Assembly (NCBI RefSeq): GCF_900110705.1
Contig: NZ_FOEJ01000004.1
Location: 356,580-420,579 of the forward strand
Origin: Loktanella sp. DSM 29012
GTDB taxonomy: Bacteria > Pseudomonadota > Alphaproteobacteria > Rhodobacterales > Rhodobacteraceae
Direction of reading: 5' to 3'
DNA length: 64,000 nucleotides
Below, one piece after another: positions 1 to 9,639 of the stretch. A model generated the notes under the pieces. The model worked only from the letters and a program-made list of their open reading frames with translations. It did not search any database and was not told the origin of the DNA. The number at the start of each line of letters is the position of its first letter. Position 1 is the first letter of the stretch. Position numbers and translations under genes: made by a program.

Positions 1-834
1 GATATGCTGGGCATCACGCAAAGCGCGCTGAGCCATCAGATCAAGGGGATCGAGGATCAGGCCGGGGTGGAATTGTTCGTGCGGCGCACCAAACCGCTGC
101 GCCTGTCGGCTGCGGGCATGAAACTGCTGGCCGCTGCCGAACGCATCCTGCCGCAGGTCGCGGCACTGGAGGCCGAATTCGATGGCCTTGTCGCGGGCAA
201 GGCAGGACGACTGCATATCGCGATCGAGTGTCACGCCTGTTTCGAATGGCTGATGCCGGTGCTCGATCAGTTCCGCAAGGCTTGGCCAGAGGTCGATGTC
301 GATATTCGCCCCGGACTGGCGTTTGAAGCGCTGCCTGCGCTGATCCGCGAAGAGGTGGATCTGGTCGTGTCGTCCGACCCCGAGGATTTGCCTGGCGTCG
401 GATTTACCCCGATTTTCGATTATGAACCCATCTTCGTGGCCCCTGCCGGGCATCCCTTGGCCCAAAAACCCTATGTCGAGGCGGCGGATTTCGTGGATCA
501 GACCTTGATTACTTATCCGGTGGACCGGCACCGGCTGGATGTCTTCAACGCCTTGTTGACCCCGGCCAAGGTCGAACCGCTGGCGGTGCGTCAGGTGGAA
601 CTGACCGCGATGATCCTGCTGCTGGTGGCGTCCAACAGGGGGGTTGCGGTTCTTCCTGACTGGGTCGTGCGGCAGGTGCGCTACAACGCCGATTATATCA
701 CGCGGCCCCTGACGGCGGACGGTATCACCAAACGGCTGTATGCGGCGACGCGCACGGCGGATGACGGGCTGCCGTTCATGTCGCATGTTGTCCGGCTGGC
801 GCGCCAGGAGGCGGTCAAACTGCAACGCGCCTGA
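1..834 (+). CDS. metR: MetR-like LysR-family regulator (5' end cut off)
   Basis: The reading frame is open from base 1, so the true start and the first part of the helix-turn-helix lie outside the window; the ATG at 4 is internal. The visible part begins in the recognition-helix region (ITQSALSHQIKGIE) of a LysR DNA-binding domain and continues through a complete effector-binding domain. Segments such as IAIECHACFEWLMPVLDQF, DLVVSSD, FDYEPIFVAP and AVLPDWVV follow the E. coli MetR pattern, where homocysteine is the co-effector controlling methionine synthesis genes. Family assignment is firm; the MetR assignment rests on remembered similarity along the effector domain. The usual target genes (metE, metF or similar) are not in the window. 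The next gene, on the same strand 63 bases on, has its own ribosome binding site and an unrelated function. Confidence 0.8.
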   Translation, partial: DMLGITQSALSHQIKGIEDQAGVELFVRRTKPLRLSAAGMKLLAAAERILPQVAALEAEFDGLVAGKAGRLHIAIECHACFEWLMPVLDQFRKAWPEVDVDIRPGLAFEALPALIREEVDLVVSSDPEDLPGVGFTPIFDYEPIFVAPAGHPLAQKPYVEAADFVDQTLITYPVDRHRLDVFNALLTPAKVEPLAVRQVELTAMILLLVASNRGVAVLPDWVVRQVRYNADYITRPLTADGITKRLYAATRTADDGLPFMSHVVRLARQEAVKLQRA

Positions 835-897
835 TGTGCTTGTGCGCAGACGCCTGCGGGCCTATACGCCCCGCTTGACGTAAATCGGAGAGTCCCC

Positions 898-1686
898 ATG
901 GCTGGCAGCGCAAACCTCAATGTGATGATGAAAACCGCCCGCAAGGCCGGTCGCGCCCTGCTCAAGGACTTTGGCGAGGTCGAGCAGCTTCAGGTGTCGA
1001 CCAAAGGCCCCGGCGATTTCGTCACCCGCGCCGACCGTCAGGCCGAACAGACGATCCGCGATGATCTGATGCATGCGCGTCCGTCCTATGGTTTTCTGGG
1101 CGAAGAGGGCGGCGAGAAAGAGGGCGAAGACCCGACACGCCGCTGGATCGTCGACCCGTTGGACGGCACCACCAATTTTTTGCACGGCCTGCCGCATTGG
1201 GCGGTTTCCATCGCGCTGGAACATAAGGGGCAGATCGTGTCGGGCGTGATCTATGACCCGGTCAAGGACGAGATGTTCTACGCCGAAAAAGGTTTTGGTG
1301 CATTTGTGAACGAATCGCGCATCCGCGTGTCGGGGCGTCATCGCCTGTCGGACGGTCTGTTTGCCACTGGCCTGCCTTGGGCCGGACGCACCGATCTGCC
1401 CGAAACGCTGCAAGACCTGGCAAGGTTGCTGCCCGCCTGCGCCGGTGTGCGCCGGTTCGGTGCCGCCTCGCTGGACCTGGCCTATGTGGCCGCCGGTCGC
1501 TACGACGGGTTCTGGGAACGCCGCCTGAACATCTGGGACGTCGCCGCAGGCGTGCTGATCTGCAAAGAGGCAGGTGCCATCGTCGAGGCGATCACCCCCG
1601 ACGCCGATCCGCTGGAAACGGGTGCCATGATCGTGTCGAACAGCGATATCTTTGACAATTTCGCCAAGGTCGTCCGCAAGGCCTGA
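898..1686 (+). CDS. suhB: Inositol monophosphatase family protein (SuhB-like)
   Basis: This 262-residue protein belongs to the Mg-dependent, Li-sensitive sugar-phosphatase superfamily. The metal-binding motifs are visible: GEEGGE near residue 64, DPLDGTTNF near residue 86, and the C-terminal WDVAAG motif. Length is typical of the family. Members hydrolyse myo-inositol-1-phosphate or related phosphates; the E. coli homologue SuhB also takes part in rRNA transcription antitermination. The substrate cannot be fixed from sequence. The ATG follows a GGAGAG ribosome binding site by about five bases. The downstream 228 bases up to the convergent acyltransferase gene hold no recognisable gene. Confidence 0.85.
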   Translation: MAGSANLNVMMKTARKAGRALLKDFGEVEQLQVSTKGPGDFVTRADRQAEQTIRDDLMHARPSYGFLGEEGGEKEGEDPTRRWIVDPLDGTTNFLHGLPHWAVSIALEHKGQIVSGVIYDPVKDEMFYAEKGFGAFVNESRIRVSGRHRLSDGLFATGLPWAGRTDLPETLQDLARLLPACAGVRRFGAASLDLAYVAAGRYDGFWERRLNIWDVAAGVLICKEAGAIVEAITPDADPLETGAMIVSNSDIFDNFAKVVRKA

Positions 1687-1914
1687 TGACAGCGCGCCAT
1701 CCGGTCATCCCGCCGCCGTAGTCCGCTCAGGTGTGTGTGCGACCTGACCTAAACAGACATTTTGTCGTTAGACGTTGAAAGTTCGGTGTGTGCACGAAGC
1801 GGACGTTCGGTGTGAGATTCCACCCAAAATTCGTACACTGATGGAGGCTGCGTTTTGTTGCCTACTGATTGCACAATAAGCCCGCCTCATTATCGAGAAG
1901 TCACCCTCCGACGG

Positions 1915-3771
1915 CTAGTCAAGCGTCCCATCGACAGGTTTGATATCCGTGCATGATGCTGGGACGCTGAGCGGAAAAGATGGTGCATCCACCAAATACT
2001 GAACGCGCGAAAACAACTCGCTTTTATGTGTTTCGATCCCAGTCTCTGAAAGATGCGTCGTATCATGATAGGTCGCTCGCCCATTTGCCCCAACAAACTG
2101 AATGGCGCCGTCTTCGGTTAAAAGGTACGATGAGACATCAAAAAGTGAAACGGCTTGGCCAGTGACCGACGTCAAAATCGTGAGCGCCTCTGCCCGCCGC
2201 GACGCTGAAAAATCTGGTTCAAAAAAGACGTTTTGTTTGTTGTCTCTGACGTCAGCACGGCCGGCATCGTCCGGCAAGCGGGGGACATCTGTGAGCAGAA
2301 GTATTTGGGAAGACAGCCCCTCCAGCTGCTGTAACGTATCGCAAAGGAAGTTGTCGTTGAGATGCAGCTTCCCGCGCCATGCATAGGAAATAATGATCAG
2401 TTCGGGCTCGTGTTCTCGCAGGATCTCTACCACCTGCGGCCACTTGGTTCCGGCCTCACCGGGAAGGAAATTGGTTGCAGGCGATGCCAGAAGGCGGAAA
2501 TCGAGGCCAAGGTCACGTAGTTCGCGGCGAAAGACTGCACCGTACATCGTCGCCATGCTGTCGCCCAGCAAGACAACCTCGTGGTCAGATTTATTATCAT
2601 AGAAGCGGCCTTCAGCACGTAGCTCGCTGTCACGCGCAAAGACGAAGTGGGTCGATGTGATCTGAAAAGCGGCCACCACAGAAGATATTATCGCAAAGAC
2701 AGAACCGCACAGCGCCAGATTTCGACTCCCCGGCTTGTTCAGATAGTGGCGCGCGGGGGTTTCAATCAAATAGTAGCTTAGCAAGGCGAGCCCGAGCGAG
2801 AGCAAAACCTTGATCAACACTCTTGGCTCTGCGGACCAGGTCATCAACCGATAGTCAACAATGCAGAAAATAGGCCAGTGCCAAATATACAGGGAATAAG
2901 AGATCTTGCCGACAAAGCGGAGCGGGCGTGCCGATAGGACCGCAACCACACCTGTTGAAGATTGCAAACAGGCCGCGATCAGCAAGCTTGCCCCAAGCGT
3001 GGGGGCAATGGCGTAGACGCCGGGGTAAGACAGCTCTCCGGACAAGAACACCATGCCGCCGACGACCAAGGATAGTCCTAGCAGGGCAAATACGTTTGAA
3101 TAGCGTCTTGCGGCGGCTGCGATCTCGTCGGAATAGATCGCCAGCAAGGCTCCTGCTAGCAATTGCCAGGCTCGCGTCGGCAGCAGGTAAAAGGCCCAAC
3201 GTGGTTTCTCTAACGAAACACCAATACAGAGAACGAGGCTAAGCAATAAAAGCGCAATAGTGCTCCGTAAAAGCCACGTGCGAGATCCCCAGACGAGCAT
3301 CAAAAGCAAGGGGAAGAACACGTAAAACTGTTCCTCTACCGCAAGGGACCAATAGTGCAAGAGCGGCTGCGCATCGTGCTCTATCCCGAAATAGCTGCCA
3401 AGAGTCAGGAGATGGATATTAGCCAGAAAAACAGAGGTATAGCCCGCTGCTTCAGCAACGTTTGCAAAGTCTTGGTCGTTATAGAGCGCCGCCGCTGCGA
3501 CGAGTGTCGCGGCAATCGCGGCAAAGAAGACTGGGAAAATCCGCGCGATGCGACGCTGGTAGAAGTTCAGGAGAGAGAAGCGTTCAGCGTTCAGCTCCTT
3601 CAATATCAATCGGGTGATGAGAAAGCCCGAAATCACGAAGAATACGTCCACCCCGATAAAGCCCCCCGGCAACATTTCAGGGAAGGTGTGAAACAAAAAC
3701 ACCGAAACCACTGCAATAGCCCGGTAACCGTCAATGGCGGGGATGTAGCTTTGTATGTGCTGCTGTGACAT
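1915..3771 (-). CDS. Membrane acyltransferase 3 with C-terminal SGNH domain (OafA-like)
   Basis: The 618-residue protein has two parts. Residues about 10-350 form an Acyl_transf_3 multi-spanning membrane domain, with the conserved histidine in VFLFHTFP and the motif GVDVFFVISGFLI near residue 40. Residues about 390-600 form a periplasmic SGNH hydrolase-like domain, with VVLLGDSMATMYG carrying the GDS serine and DTTHLSETGI carrying the Asp-x-x-His pair. Such fusions O-acetylate cell-surface polysaccharides such as O-antigen or exopolysaccharide, moving acetyl groups across the inner membrane. No sugar transferase or polysaccharide genes lie beside it. The gene is clearly richer in A and T than its neighbours and is flanked by 228 and 391 bases without genes, suggesting horizontal acquisition. 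Family is certain; the substrate is unknown. Confidence 0.88.
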   Translation of the reverse strand: MSQQHIQSYIPAIDGYRAIAVVSVFLFHTFPEMLPGGFIGVDVFFVISGFLITRLILKELNAERFSLLNFYQRRIARIFPVFFAAIAATLVAAAALYNDQDFANVAEAAGYTSVFLANIHLLTLGSYFGIEHDAQPLLHYWSLAVEEQFYVFFPLLLMLVWGSRTWLLRSTIALLLLSLVLCIGVSLEKPRWAFYLLPTRAWQLLAGALLAIYSDEIAAAARRYSNVFALLGLSLVVGGMVFLSGELSYPGVYAIAPTLGASLLIAACLQSSTGVVAVLSARPLRFVGKISYSLYIWHWPIFCIVDYRLMTWSAEPRVLIKVLLSLGLALLSYYLIETPARHYLNKPGSRNLALCGSVFAIISSVVAAFQITSTHFVFARDSELRAEGRFYDNKSDHEVVLLGDSMATMYGAVFRRELRDLGLDFRLLASPATNFLPGEAGTKWPQVVEILREHEPELIIISYAWRGKLHLNDNFLCDTLQQLEGLSSQILLLTDVPRLPDDAGRADVRDNKQNVFFEPDFSASRRAEALTILTSVTGQAVSLFDVSSYLLTEDGAIQFVGANGRATYHDTTHLSETGIETHKSELFSRVQYLVDAPSFPLSVPASCTDIKPVDGTLD

Positions 3772-4162
3772 CGGCCTAGAGTTTTATGATATTCAAAATG
3801 GTATTCGCGGAAACTGAAGAGCCGTCGCTGCACTGTCCAGCAGGAATGTTGATCTTTCAGTTGTTTCTGTTGACGACATGATGCTTCGGGATCTCAAATC
3901 CTGAGTCTGCCGAAACCTATCGCGGCCGTTTGCTCGGAGCACTGGATCTCAGAGGCGCCTGTTTGCGCATGGCCAGCTGCGGGCTGCCCTAAGTATGACC
4001 GATGGCAGCCGTACGCAGTTTGCGAGCGTCCAAGCATAGCGCAGCATAAGTCGGTGTAGGCTCAAACCCGACCTTCGCTGAACAGGTCAAAAGCAATCGC
4101 TCTCTGGCGTGAGACGACAGGCTTGCGCAATCCTCACTGCTTTGCGGTCGCGTCGCCCAACG
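3772..4162. other. 391-base intergenic stretch without a supported gene
   Basis: This stretch lies upstream of the acyltransferase gene (reading left) and just past the end of the rhomboid gene. The first 100 bases next to the acyltransferase start are AT-rich and probably hold its promoter. The rest has no reading frame with a recognisable protein. No repeats or transposase remnants were recognised. Confidence 0.5.
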
Positions 4163-4894
4163 TTACCGCCTGCGTGGCACTTTGGGGATGCGGGATTCGC
4201 GGTATTGCGCGGGCGGGTGATCGGGGTGACCGTCTGTAGCCCGCCAGAACCCGGGGCCACCCAGTCGGAGCCACAGGGGGATCACCAGCAGCAATCCAGC
4301 CACGAACCCGCCGTTGTGGGCCCAGTAGGCGACGCCGTCGTTGGGGCTGAACCCGCCCCACAGCTGCATGACGAACCAGACGGCCAGCGTGATCCATGCG
4401 GGGATGGGGATGATCTTGAAAAACACGATGAAAAAGAAAAACACGTCCACCCGCGCCTTGGGGAACAGCAGCAGGTAGCCGCCCATCACGCCTGCGATCG
4501 CCCCTGATGCGCCAATCGTGGGGATCGGGGAAAACGGCTCGGACGCGACCTGCGCCAGGCCTGCCGCGACTCCGCAGGCCAGGTAGAACAGCGCAAAGGG
4601 GACATGCCCCATCCTGTCCTCGAGGTTGTCGCCGAAGATGAACAGAAACAGCATGTTGCCGCCCAGATGCATGATGCCGCCGTGCAGGAACATGGATGTG
4701 ATGAAACCGCCCCAACCCTCGAACCCCGTGACGCGGGCGGGGATCAGGGCGTAATCGTAGTAGAGCTGCCCAAGTGCGGCATCGGTCTGTGCTGCCATAA
4801 CCGTCCAGAGCCAGATCGCGATATTCGCGGCCAGCAGGGCGTAGGTCACGAACGGCGTGCGCGTTGACGGATTGTGGTCACGGATCGGAAACAT
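4163..4894 (-). CDS. Rhomboid family intramembrane serine protease
   Basis: The 243-residue membrane protein cleaves, by family, single-pass membrane proteins inside the bilayer. The catalytic serine is S130 in the motif IGASGAIAGVMGGY, and the partner histidine is H193 in YWAHNGGFVAG. The loop motif HGGIMHLGGNMLFLFIFG (residues 71-88) matches the HxxxHxxxN element that holds the oxyanion-stabilising His and Asn. About six transmembrane segments are visible. The C-terminus after residue 215 is a basic, proline-rich cytoplasmic tail. The ATG at 4894 gives the usual N-terminus for alphaproteobacterial homologues (MFPIRD...). It is followed 57 bases upstream by the stop of putA in the same direction, but no functional link is evident and its substrate is unknown. 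Confidence 0.9.
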   Translation of the reverse strand: MFPIRDHNPSTRTPFVTYALLAANIAIWLWTVMAAQTDAALGQLYYDYALIPARVTGFEGWGGFITSMFLHGGIMHLGGNMLFLFIFGDNLEDRMGHVPFALFYLACGVAAGLAQVASEPFSPIPTIGASGAIAGVMGGYLLLFPKARVDVFFFFIVFFKIIPIPAWITLAVWFVMQLWGGFSPNDGVAYWAHNGGFVAGLLLVIPLWLRLGGPGFWRATDGHPDHPPAQYRESRIPKVPRRR

Positions 4895-4951
4895 AGCCCC
4901 AAGGTGACGGTCCGCCGCCCCGCGTCAAGGGCGGGGCGGCGGATTTGCTGT

Positions 4952-7900
4952 TCAGCCTGCGACTTCGGCCAGCAGTGCGGCGTTGCCGCCTGCGGCTGTC
5001 GTATCGATGCAGACATGGCGTTCATGGGTCACATGCGCCTTGTCCGGCATCGTCGTGACCAGCGCCGTGATCGGGCCGTCGCGCTGCGTCAACGCCTTGG
5101 CATAGGCGCGGGCGCGATCTTCGTCCCCCCACCACAGCACGCAGGCCAGATCGGACAGCAGCGTCAGGGTCTCGGGCGTGATTTCGCCGCGTGCGGTGAC
5201 CGGTTGACCACCGAGGGCACGGACCGCCTCGGCCTGGGCGTCCGCCATGTCCTGTCCCGGCCCCATGCACAGCACCGGGCCGCGCGGATGCGTTGACCAG
5301 CGGTTCGATTCGCCGGTCGGTCCGGGCATGTCGCGCGGTTCGGACGACGCACCCTTGGGTGCATCCGCCAACGCCTTTTCCAGCCGTTTGGCGTTGTCCT
5401 CTGTCGTCCAGCCACCGCCCAGTGCTGCACCCGGCGCAGCGGTGCTGAAACGCGGCAGATACAGTGGGCCGCCTGCCTTGGGGCCGGTGCCGGACAGGCC
5501 CTCGCCACCAAAAGGCTGAGACCCGACGATGGCGCCGATCTGGTCGCGGTTCACGTAGATGTTGCCGCAGTGGACGTTGTTCACGATCATCTCGACACGG
5601 TCGTCGATCCGCGTGTGCAGGCCGAATGTCAGGCCGTAGCCCGTGGCATTCACCGCATCGACAACCTTGGACAGATCGCGGGCGTTGAACCGGACCACAT
5701 GCAGGACCGGGCCAAAAACCTCGCGTTCCAGATCGGCGATACTGTCCAGCGCGATGATGGTCGGGGCCACGAAATGACCCTGTGCCGGGATCGGCAACTG
5801 GTGAATCACGCGGCCCTCGGCTGCGGCCTTGGCGATATGGTCGTCGATACCGGCCTTGGCGGCGGCGTCGATCACCGGGCCGATGTCGTTTGACAGCGAC
5901 CAGGGATCGCCCAGCGTCAATGCGTTCATCGCGCCCTTGAGCATGTCGATCAACTTGTCGGCGACATCCTCTTGCACATAAAGGCAGCGCAGTGCGGAAC
6001 AGCGCTGTCCGGCTGACCGGAAGGCCCCGTTGATGATGTCGCGCACGGCGTGTTCAGGCAGGGCGGTGCTGTCGGTGATCATCGCGTTCAGACCGCCGGT
6101 TTCCGCGATCAGCGGTGTGCCGGGCAGGCAGTGTTCGGCCATGGCGGACGCAATCTTGCGCGCGGTGGCTGTCGACCCGGTAAAGGCCACACCCTTGATC
6201 CTGCGATCGGATGTCACGGCGGCACCGACATCGCCACCGCCCGGCAGCAGCTGCACGGCGTTGGCGGGCACACCGGCCTTGTGCATCAGTTCGACCGCCA
6301 GTTTTGCGACAACCGGCGTCTGTTCCGCAGGTTTGGCCAGCACGGCGTTGCCGGCCGCAAGGGCCGCGGCGATCTGGCCCGTGAAAATCGCCAGCGGGAA
6401 ATTCCACGGGCTGATGCAGGTCCAGATCCCGCGCGGGGTGGCCTCCGTCTGGTCCAGTGATTGCGCGGCGTAGTAGCGCAGGAAATCGACCGCTTCGCGC
6501 AGTTCGGCCACGCAATCGGGCAGGGCCTTGCCCGCCTCGCGGGTCAGTGCGGCAAACAGCACGCCGTAGTTGTCCTCGAACGCGTCGGCCACGTCGTTGA
6601 GGACCCGCGCGCGTTCCTGCACTGGCACATCCCAAGTGGTGGCCGCATCCAGGGCCACGGCAACATCATCCGGGGTCGCGTGGGCAATCTGCCCCACAAG
6701 ATCGCCCGAGATCGCGGGGTTATAGCGTTCGATGACCTCGCGGGTGGTATCGGTTTCGCCGGCGATGATCGGCTCGACCGTCCAGACGGCCGTGCGATAG
6801 GTATCGCGTGCGGCGGCGATCTGGCGCAGCGTCGGGATATGCGTCAGGTCGAACCCCTTGGAATTCAGGCGTTCCGGCTGAAACAGGTCAGGACCAGCGT
6901 GCAGGTCGGGCACCTTGTTGATGTTTTCGAACGGGTCGGCGGCAACAACTTCAGGCGGGACGTCCTCGTCCACGATCTGGTTCACGAACGAACTGTTGGC
7001 TCCGTTTTCCAGCAGACGCCGGACCAGATAGGCCAGCAGATCCTCGTGTGCGCCGACGGGTGCGTAGATGCGGCAACGGGTGCCGCGATCCTTGAGCACG
7101 ATGGTATGTAGCGTTTCGCCCATACCGTGCAGGCGCTGGAATTCGAAATCATCGGTGCCGCGGCCCATCGTATCCGCGATGTCGAGGATCGCGGCAACGG
7201 TATGCGCGTTGTGGGTGGCGAACTGCGGATAGATGCGGTCGGTCATGCCCAGCAGTTTGCGCGCGTTGACCATATAGCTAACATCAGTGTGCGATTTCGC
7301 GGTGAACACCGGGAAACCGTCGATGCCCATGGCCTGGGCGCGTTTGATCTCGGCGTCCCAATAGGCCCCCTTGACCAGACGCACCATGATCTTGCGGTTC
7401 AGGCGTTCGGCCATCGCGTGTAGGTAATCCAGCACCATGCCGGCGCGCAGACCGTAGGCCTGCACCACGACGCCGAACCCGTCCCAGCCGTCCAGCGACG
7501 GTTCTGACAGAACCTCTTCGATCACATCCAGAGACAGCGACAGGCGGTCGGCCTCTTCGGCGTCGATATTGAACCCCATGCCCGCCGCCTTGGCGAGAAT
7601 GGCCAGGGACCGCACGCGGGGGACCAGTTCGGCCATGACGCGGTCGCGGTGCGCCTCCTCGTAGCGGGGGTGCAGGGCGGAGAGCTTGACCGAGATACCG
7701 GGGTTTTCAGCAACGGAATCGTGCGTGCAATGTTTTGCAATGGCGGAAATGGCACGAGAATAGGACAGTTGATAGGCACGCGCGTCCTTGTCTGTGCGCG
7801 CGGCCTCGCCCAGCATGTCATAGGAATAGGTGAATCCCTTTTCCTGCATGCCGTCGGCGCGTTTCATCGCCTTTTCGATCGTTTCGCCCAGCACGAACTG

Positions 7901-8410
7901 GCGGCCCATCTCGCGCATCGCGCGGCCCACGGCCGTTCGGATGACGGGTTCGCCCAGACGTTTGACGGCACCACGCAGGTGGCGGGTGATGCCCGGCTTT
8001 TCGTCGTCCAGCACACGGCCCGTCAGCATCAGTGCCCAGGTTGATGCGTTCACCAGGCTGGATGCGGAATGACCCAGATGCTTGCCCCAGTCGGAGGGCG
8101 CGATCTTGTCCTCGATCAGGGCGTCGATCGTGATGCTGTCGGGCACGCGCAGCAGTGCCTCGGCCAGACACATCAGGGCGATGCCTTCGTCGGTCGACAG
8201 GCCGTATTCGGCCAGGAACACTTCCATCAGGCCGGGTTCGGAGCTGTTTCGAATCTGGCGCACGAGATCGGCACCATTCCTGACGATCCGTGCGCGGTCG
8301 GCGTCGGTCAGTTCCGATTGACCGACAAGCTCAGCCACGACCGCACGTTCGTCGGCGTAGATGCCAGCCTCGATTTGTTCGCGCAGGGTATTGTGAATAT
8401 CACGGGGCAT
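4952..8410 (-). CDS. putA: Bifunctional proline dehydrogenase / L-glutamate gamma-semialdehyde dehydrogenase
   Basis: This 1152-residue enzyme oxidises proline to glutamate in two steps, feeding electrons from an FAD site to the quinone pool and making NADH at the second site. The proline dehydrogenase half (roughly residues 180-480) shows MVRLVKGAYWDAEIKRAQ, QFATHNAHT and FQRLHGMGE. The aldehyde dehydrogenase half (roughly 560-1000) shows SPWNFPLAIFTGQ, FTGSTATARKIA, the glutamate in AETGGLNAM and the catalytic cysteine in AGQRCSALR. A further C-terminal domain follows. The N-terminus has no obvious ribbon-helix-helix repressor domain, so control is expected from the divergent Lrp-type gene starting at 8518. 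The arrangement is the classic alphaproteobacterial putA-putR pair. Confidence 0.96.
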   Translation of the reverse strand: MPRDIHNTLREQIEAGIYADERAVVAELVGQSELTDADRARIVRNGADLVRQIRNSSEPGLMEVFLAEYGLSTDEGIALMCLAEALLRVPDSITIDALIEDKIAPSDWGKHLGHSASSLVNASTWALMLTGRVLDDEKPGITRHLRGAVKRLGEPVIRTAVGRAMREMGRQFVLGETIEKAMKRADGMQEKGFTYSYDMLGEAARTDKDARAYQLSYSRAISAIAKHCTHDSVAENPGISVKLSALHPRYEEAHRDRVMAELVPRVRSLAILAKAAGMGFNIDAEEADRLSLSLDVIEEVLSEPSLDGWDGFGVVVQAYGLRAGMVLDYLHAMAERLNRKIMVRLVKGAYWDAEIKRAQAMGIDGFPVFTAKSHTDVSYMVNARKLLGMTDRIYPQFATHNAHTVAAILDIADTMGRGTDDFEFQRLHGMGETLHTIVLKDRGTRCRIYAPVGAHEDLLAYLVRRLLENGANSSFVNQIVDEDVPPEVVAADPFENINKVPDLHAGPDLFQPERLNSKGFDLTHIPTLRQIAAARDTYRTAVWTVEPIIAGETDTTREVIERYNPAISGDLVGQIAHATPDDVAVALDAATTWDVPVQERARVLNDVADAFEDNYGVLFAALTREAGKALPDCVAELREAVDFLRYYAAQSLDQTEATPRGIWTCISPWNFPLAIFTGQIAAALAAGNAVLAKPAEQTPVVAKLAVELMHKAGVPANAVQLLPGGGDVGAAVTSDRRIKGVAFTGSTATARKIASAMAEHCLPGTPLIAETGGLNAMITDSTALPEHAVRDIINGAFRSAGQRCSALRCLYVQEDVADKLIDMLKGAMNALTLGDPWSLSNDIGPVIDAAAKAGIDDHIAKAAAEGRVIHQLPIPAQGHFVAPTIIALDSIADLEREVFGPVLHVVRFNARDLSKVVDAVNATGYGLTFGLHTRIDDRVEMIVNNVHCGNIYVNRDQIGAIVGSQPFGGEGLSGTGPKAGGPLYLPRFSTAAPGAALGGGWTTEDNAKRLEKALADAPKGASSEPRDMPGPTGESNRWSTHPRGPVLCMGPGQDMADAQAEAVRALGGQPVTARGEITPETLTLLSDLACVLWWGDEDRARAYAKALTQRDGPITALVTTMPDKAHVTHERHVCIDTTAAGGNAALLAEVAG

Positions 8411-8428
8411 AGCACTCTCCGATTTTGA

Positions 8429-8444
8429 ATACGGATCACTGTAT
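8429..8444. promoter_or_regulatory. Imperfect dyad between putA and its Lrp-type regulator
   Basis: The sequence ATAC-N8-GTAT, with outer TTGA and TCAA extensions offset by one base, sits 19-34 bases upstream of the putA start and 74-89 bases upstream of the regulator start. Lrp/AsnC proteins bind short AT-rich imperfect palindromes, so this is a reasonable candidate operator. It is a single weak dyad and no binding consensus could be tested. Confidence 0.35.
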
Positions 8445-8517
8445 CAACTTGCCGCTAGTCTATCTGACCTCTATCATATTGATGTGGGGTCAGATGGCCC
8501 GCATTTTTGGGGAATTT

Positions 8518-9003
8518 ATGCCGAATTCGACTGGTGACCTGGACCGATTCGACGCAAAGATTCTTGACGTGCTGGCGGTCGACGGGCGCATCAGTGTCAC
8601 CGCACTCGCCGAGCGTATCGGCCTGTCCAAATCCCCAACCCAGGCGCGCCTGCGCAAGCTGGAGTCGGATGGTGTCATTCGGGGCTACCGGGCCCTGTTT
8701 GACCCGATCGCACTGGGACGAGACCACGTATCCTTTGTCGAGGTCAAGTTGTCCGACACGCGCGAGGCGGCCTTGCGGGCGTTCAACGATGCCGTGCTGG
8801 CGATCCCGCAGATCGAACAATGTCACATGATTGCCGGATCATACGATTACCTGCTGAAGGTGCGGACGCAGGGCATGACCGATTACCGTGCGGTTCTGGC
8901 GTCCTTTATCTCGACCCTGCCGAACGTGTCGGGCACGTCGACCTATGTTGCGATGCAGGCTGTCAAGGAAGAGGGTGTGTCGCCCGTGCCGCCATCAAGC
9001 TGA
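8518..9003 (+). CDS. putR: Lrp/AsnC-family regulator, probable PutR
   Basis: The 161-residue protein has an N-terminal helix-turn-helix (about residues 5-50; ALAERIGLSKSPTQARLRKL) followed by an AsnC-type ligand-binding ferredoxin-like domain ending near VAMQAVKEE. The start at 8518 is chosen because GGGGA lies six bases upstream and because it gives the family length. The frame stays open to 8425, but the extra 31 residues do not resemble the family. By position opposite putA it is expected to activate putA when proline is present, as PutR does in Rhodobacter and Agrobacterium. That role is inferred from context and family. Confidence 0.85.
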   Translation: MPNSTGDLDRFDAKILDVLAVDGRISVTALAERIGLSKSPTQARLRKLESDGVIRGYRALFDPIALGRDHVSFVEVKLSDTREAALRAFNDAVLAIPQIEQCHMIAGSYDYLLKVRTQGMTDYRAVLASFISTLPNVSGTSTYVAMQAVKEEGVSPVPPSS

Positions 9004-9050
9004 CGGTTGCGTGACTTGACGGGTGCGTTCATCCGCCCAAGACTGTCGGC

Positions 9051-9599
9051 ATGATCAGAACCCTTTGTCTTTGTTTGACGCTGTACGCCGGCCCTGCCGT
9101 GGCGCAGGATGCATGTCCTGCGGTGCCCGATCACGCAGCGGAAATGGCGCAGGCCATTTCACATATGCAGCGGGCGCAGTCAGCGGCAGAGGCGCAGCGT
9201 TCCGCGTCTGCGCTGTGGTCCTATTGGCTGGACGCGCCTGACAGTCACGCACAGGCGCTGCTGGATGCGGGAATGACCCGGCGTGATCTGGGCGATTTCG
9301 CGGGGGCGATCGGTTTTTTCGACGATCTGGTCAATTACTGCCCCGCCTACGCAGAGGGTTATAATCAGCGGGCATTGTCATATTTCCTGCAACGCGATTT
9401 TGCGGCGTCGCTGGTGGATCTGGATCGCGCGCTGGACCTTTTGCCCAACCACGTCGCAGCCCTGTCCGGCAAGGCGCTGACGCTGTTCGGCCTGGGGCGC
9501 GACGCAGAAGGTCAGGCCACGTTGCGCGCGGCCGTTGCGATGAATCCTTGGTTGCAGGAACGCCGGTTGCTGGATGAACCGCCCGGCACCGACATCTGA
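9051..9599 (+). CDS. Secreted TPR-repeat protein
   Basis: The 182-residue protein begins with a hydrophobic signal peptide (about residues 1-19, cleavage after AVAQ or close by) and continues with roughly three tetratricopeptide repeats between residues 60 and 165. Typical repeat positions are seen in GDFAGAIGFFDDLVNYCPAY and in NQRALSYFLQRDFAASLVDL. TPR domains mediate protein contacts, so a periplasmic scaffold role is likely, but no partner is suggested by the neighbours. The ribosome binding site is weak. It reads towards the tRNA-Leu gene 40 bases downstream. Confidence 0.75.
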   Translation: MIRTLCLCLTLYAGPAVAQDACPAVPDHAAEMAQAISHMQRAQSAAEAQRSASALWSYWLDAPDSHAQALLDAGMTRRDLGDFAGAIGFFDDLVNYCPAYAEGYNQRALSYFLQRDFAASLVDLDRALDLLPNHVAALSGKALTLFGLGRDAEGQATLRAAVAMNPWLQERRLLDEPPGTDI

Positions 9600-9639
9600 C
9601 GCTTGTCCGCGCGGGCGTGCCGGATTACCAACGCCGCGT

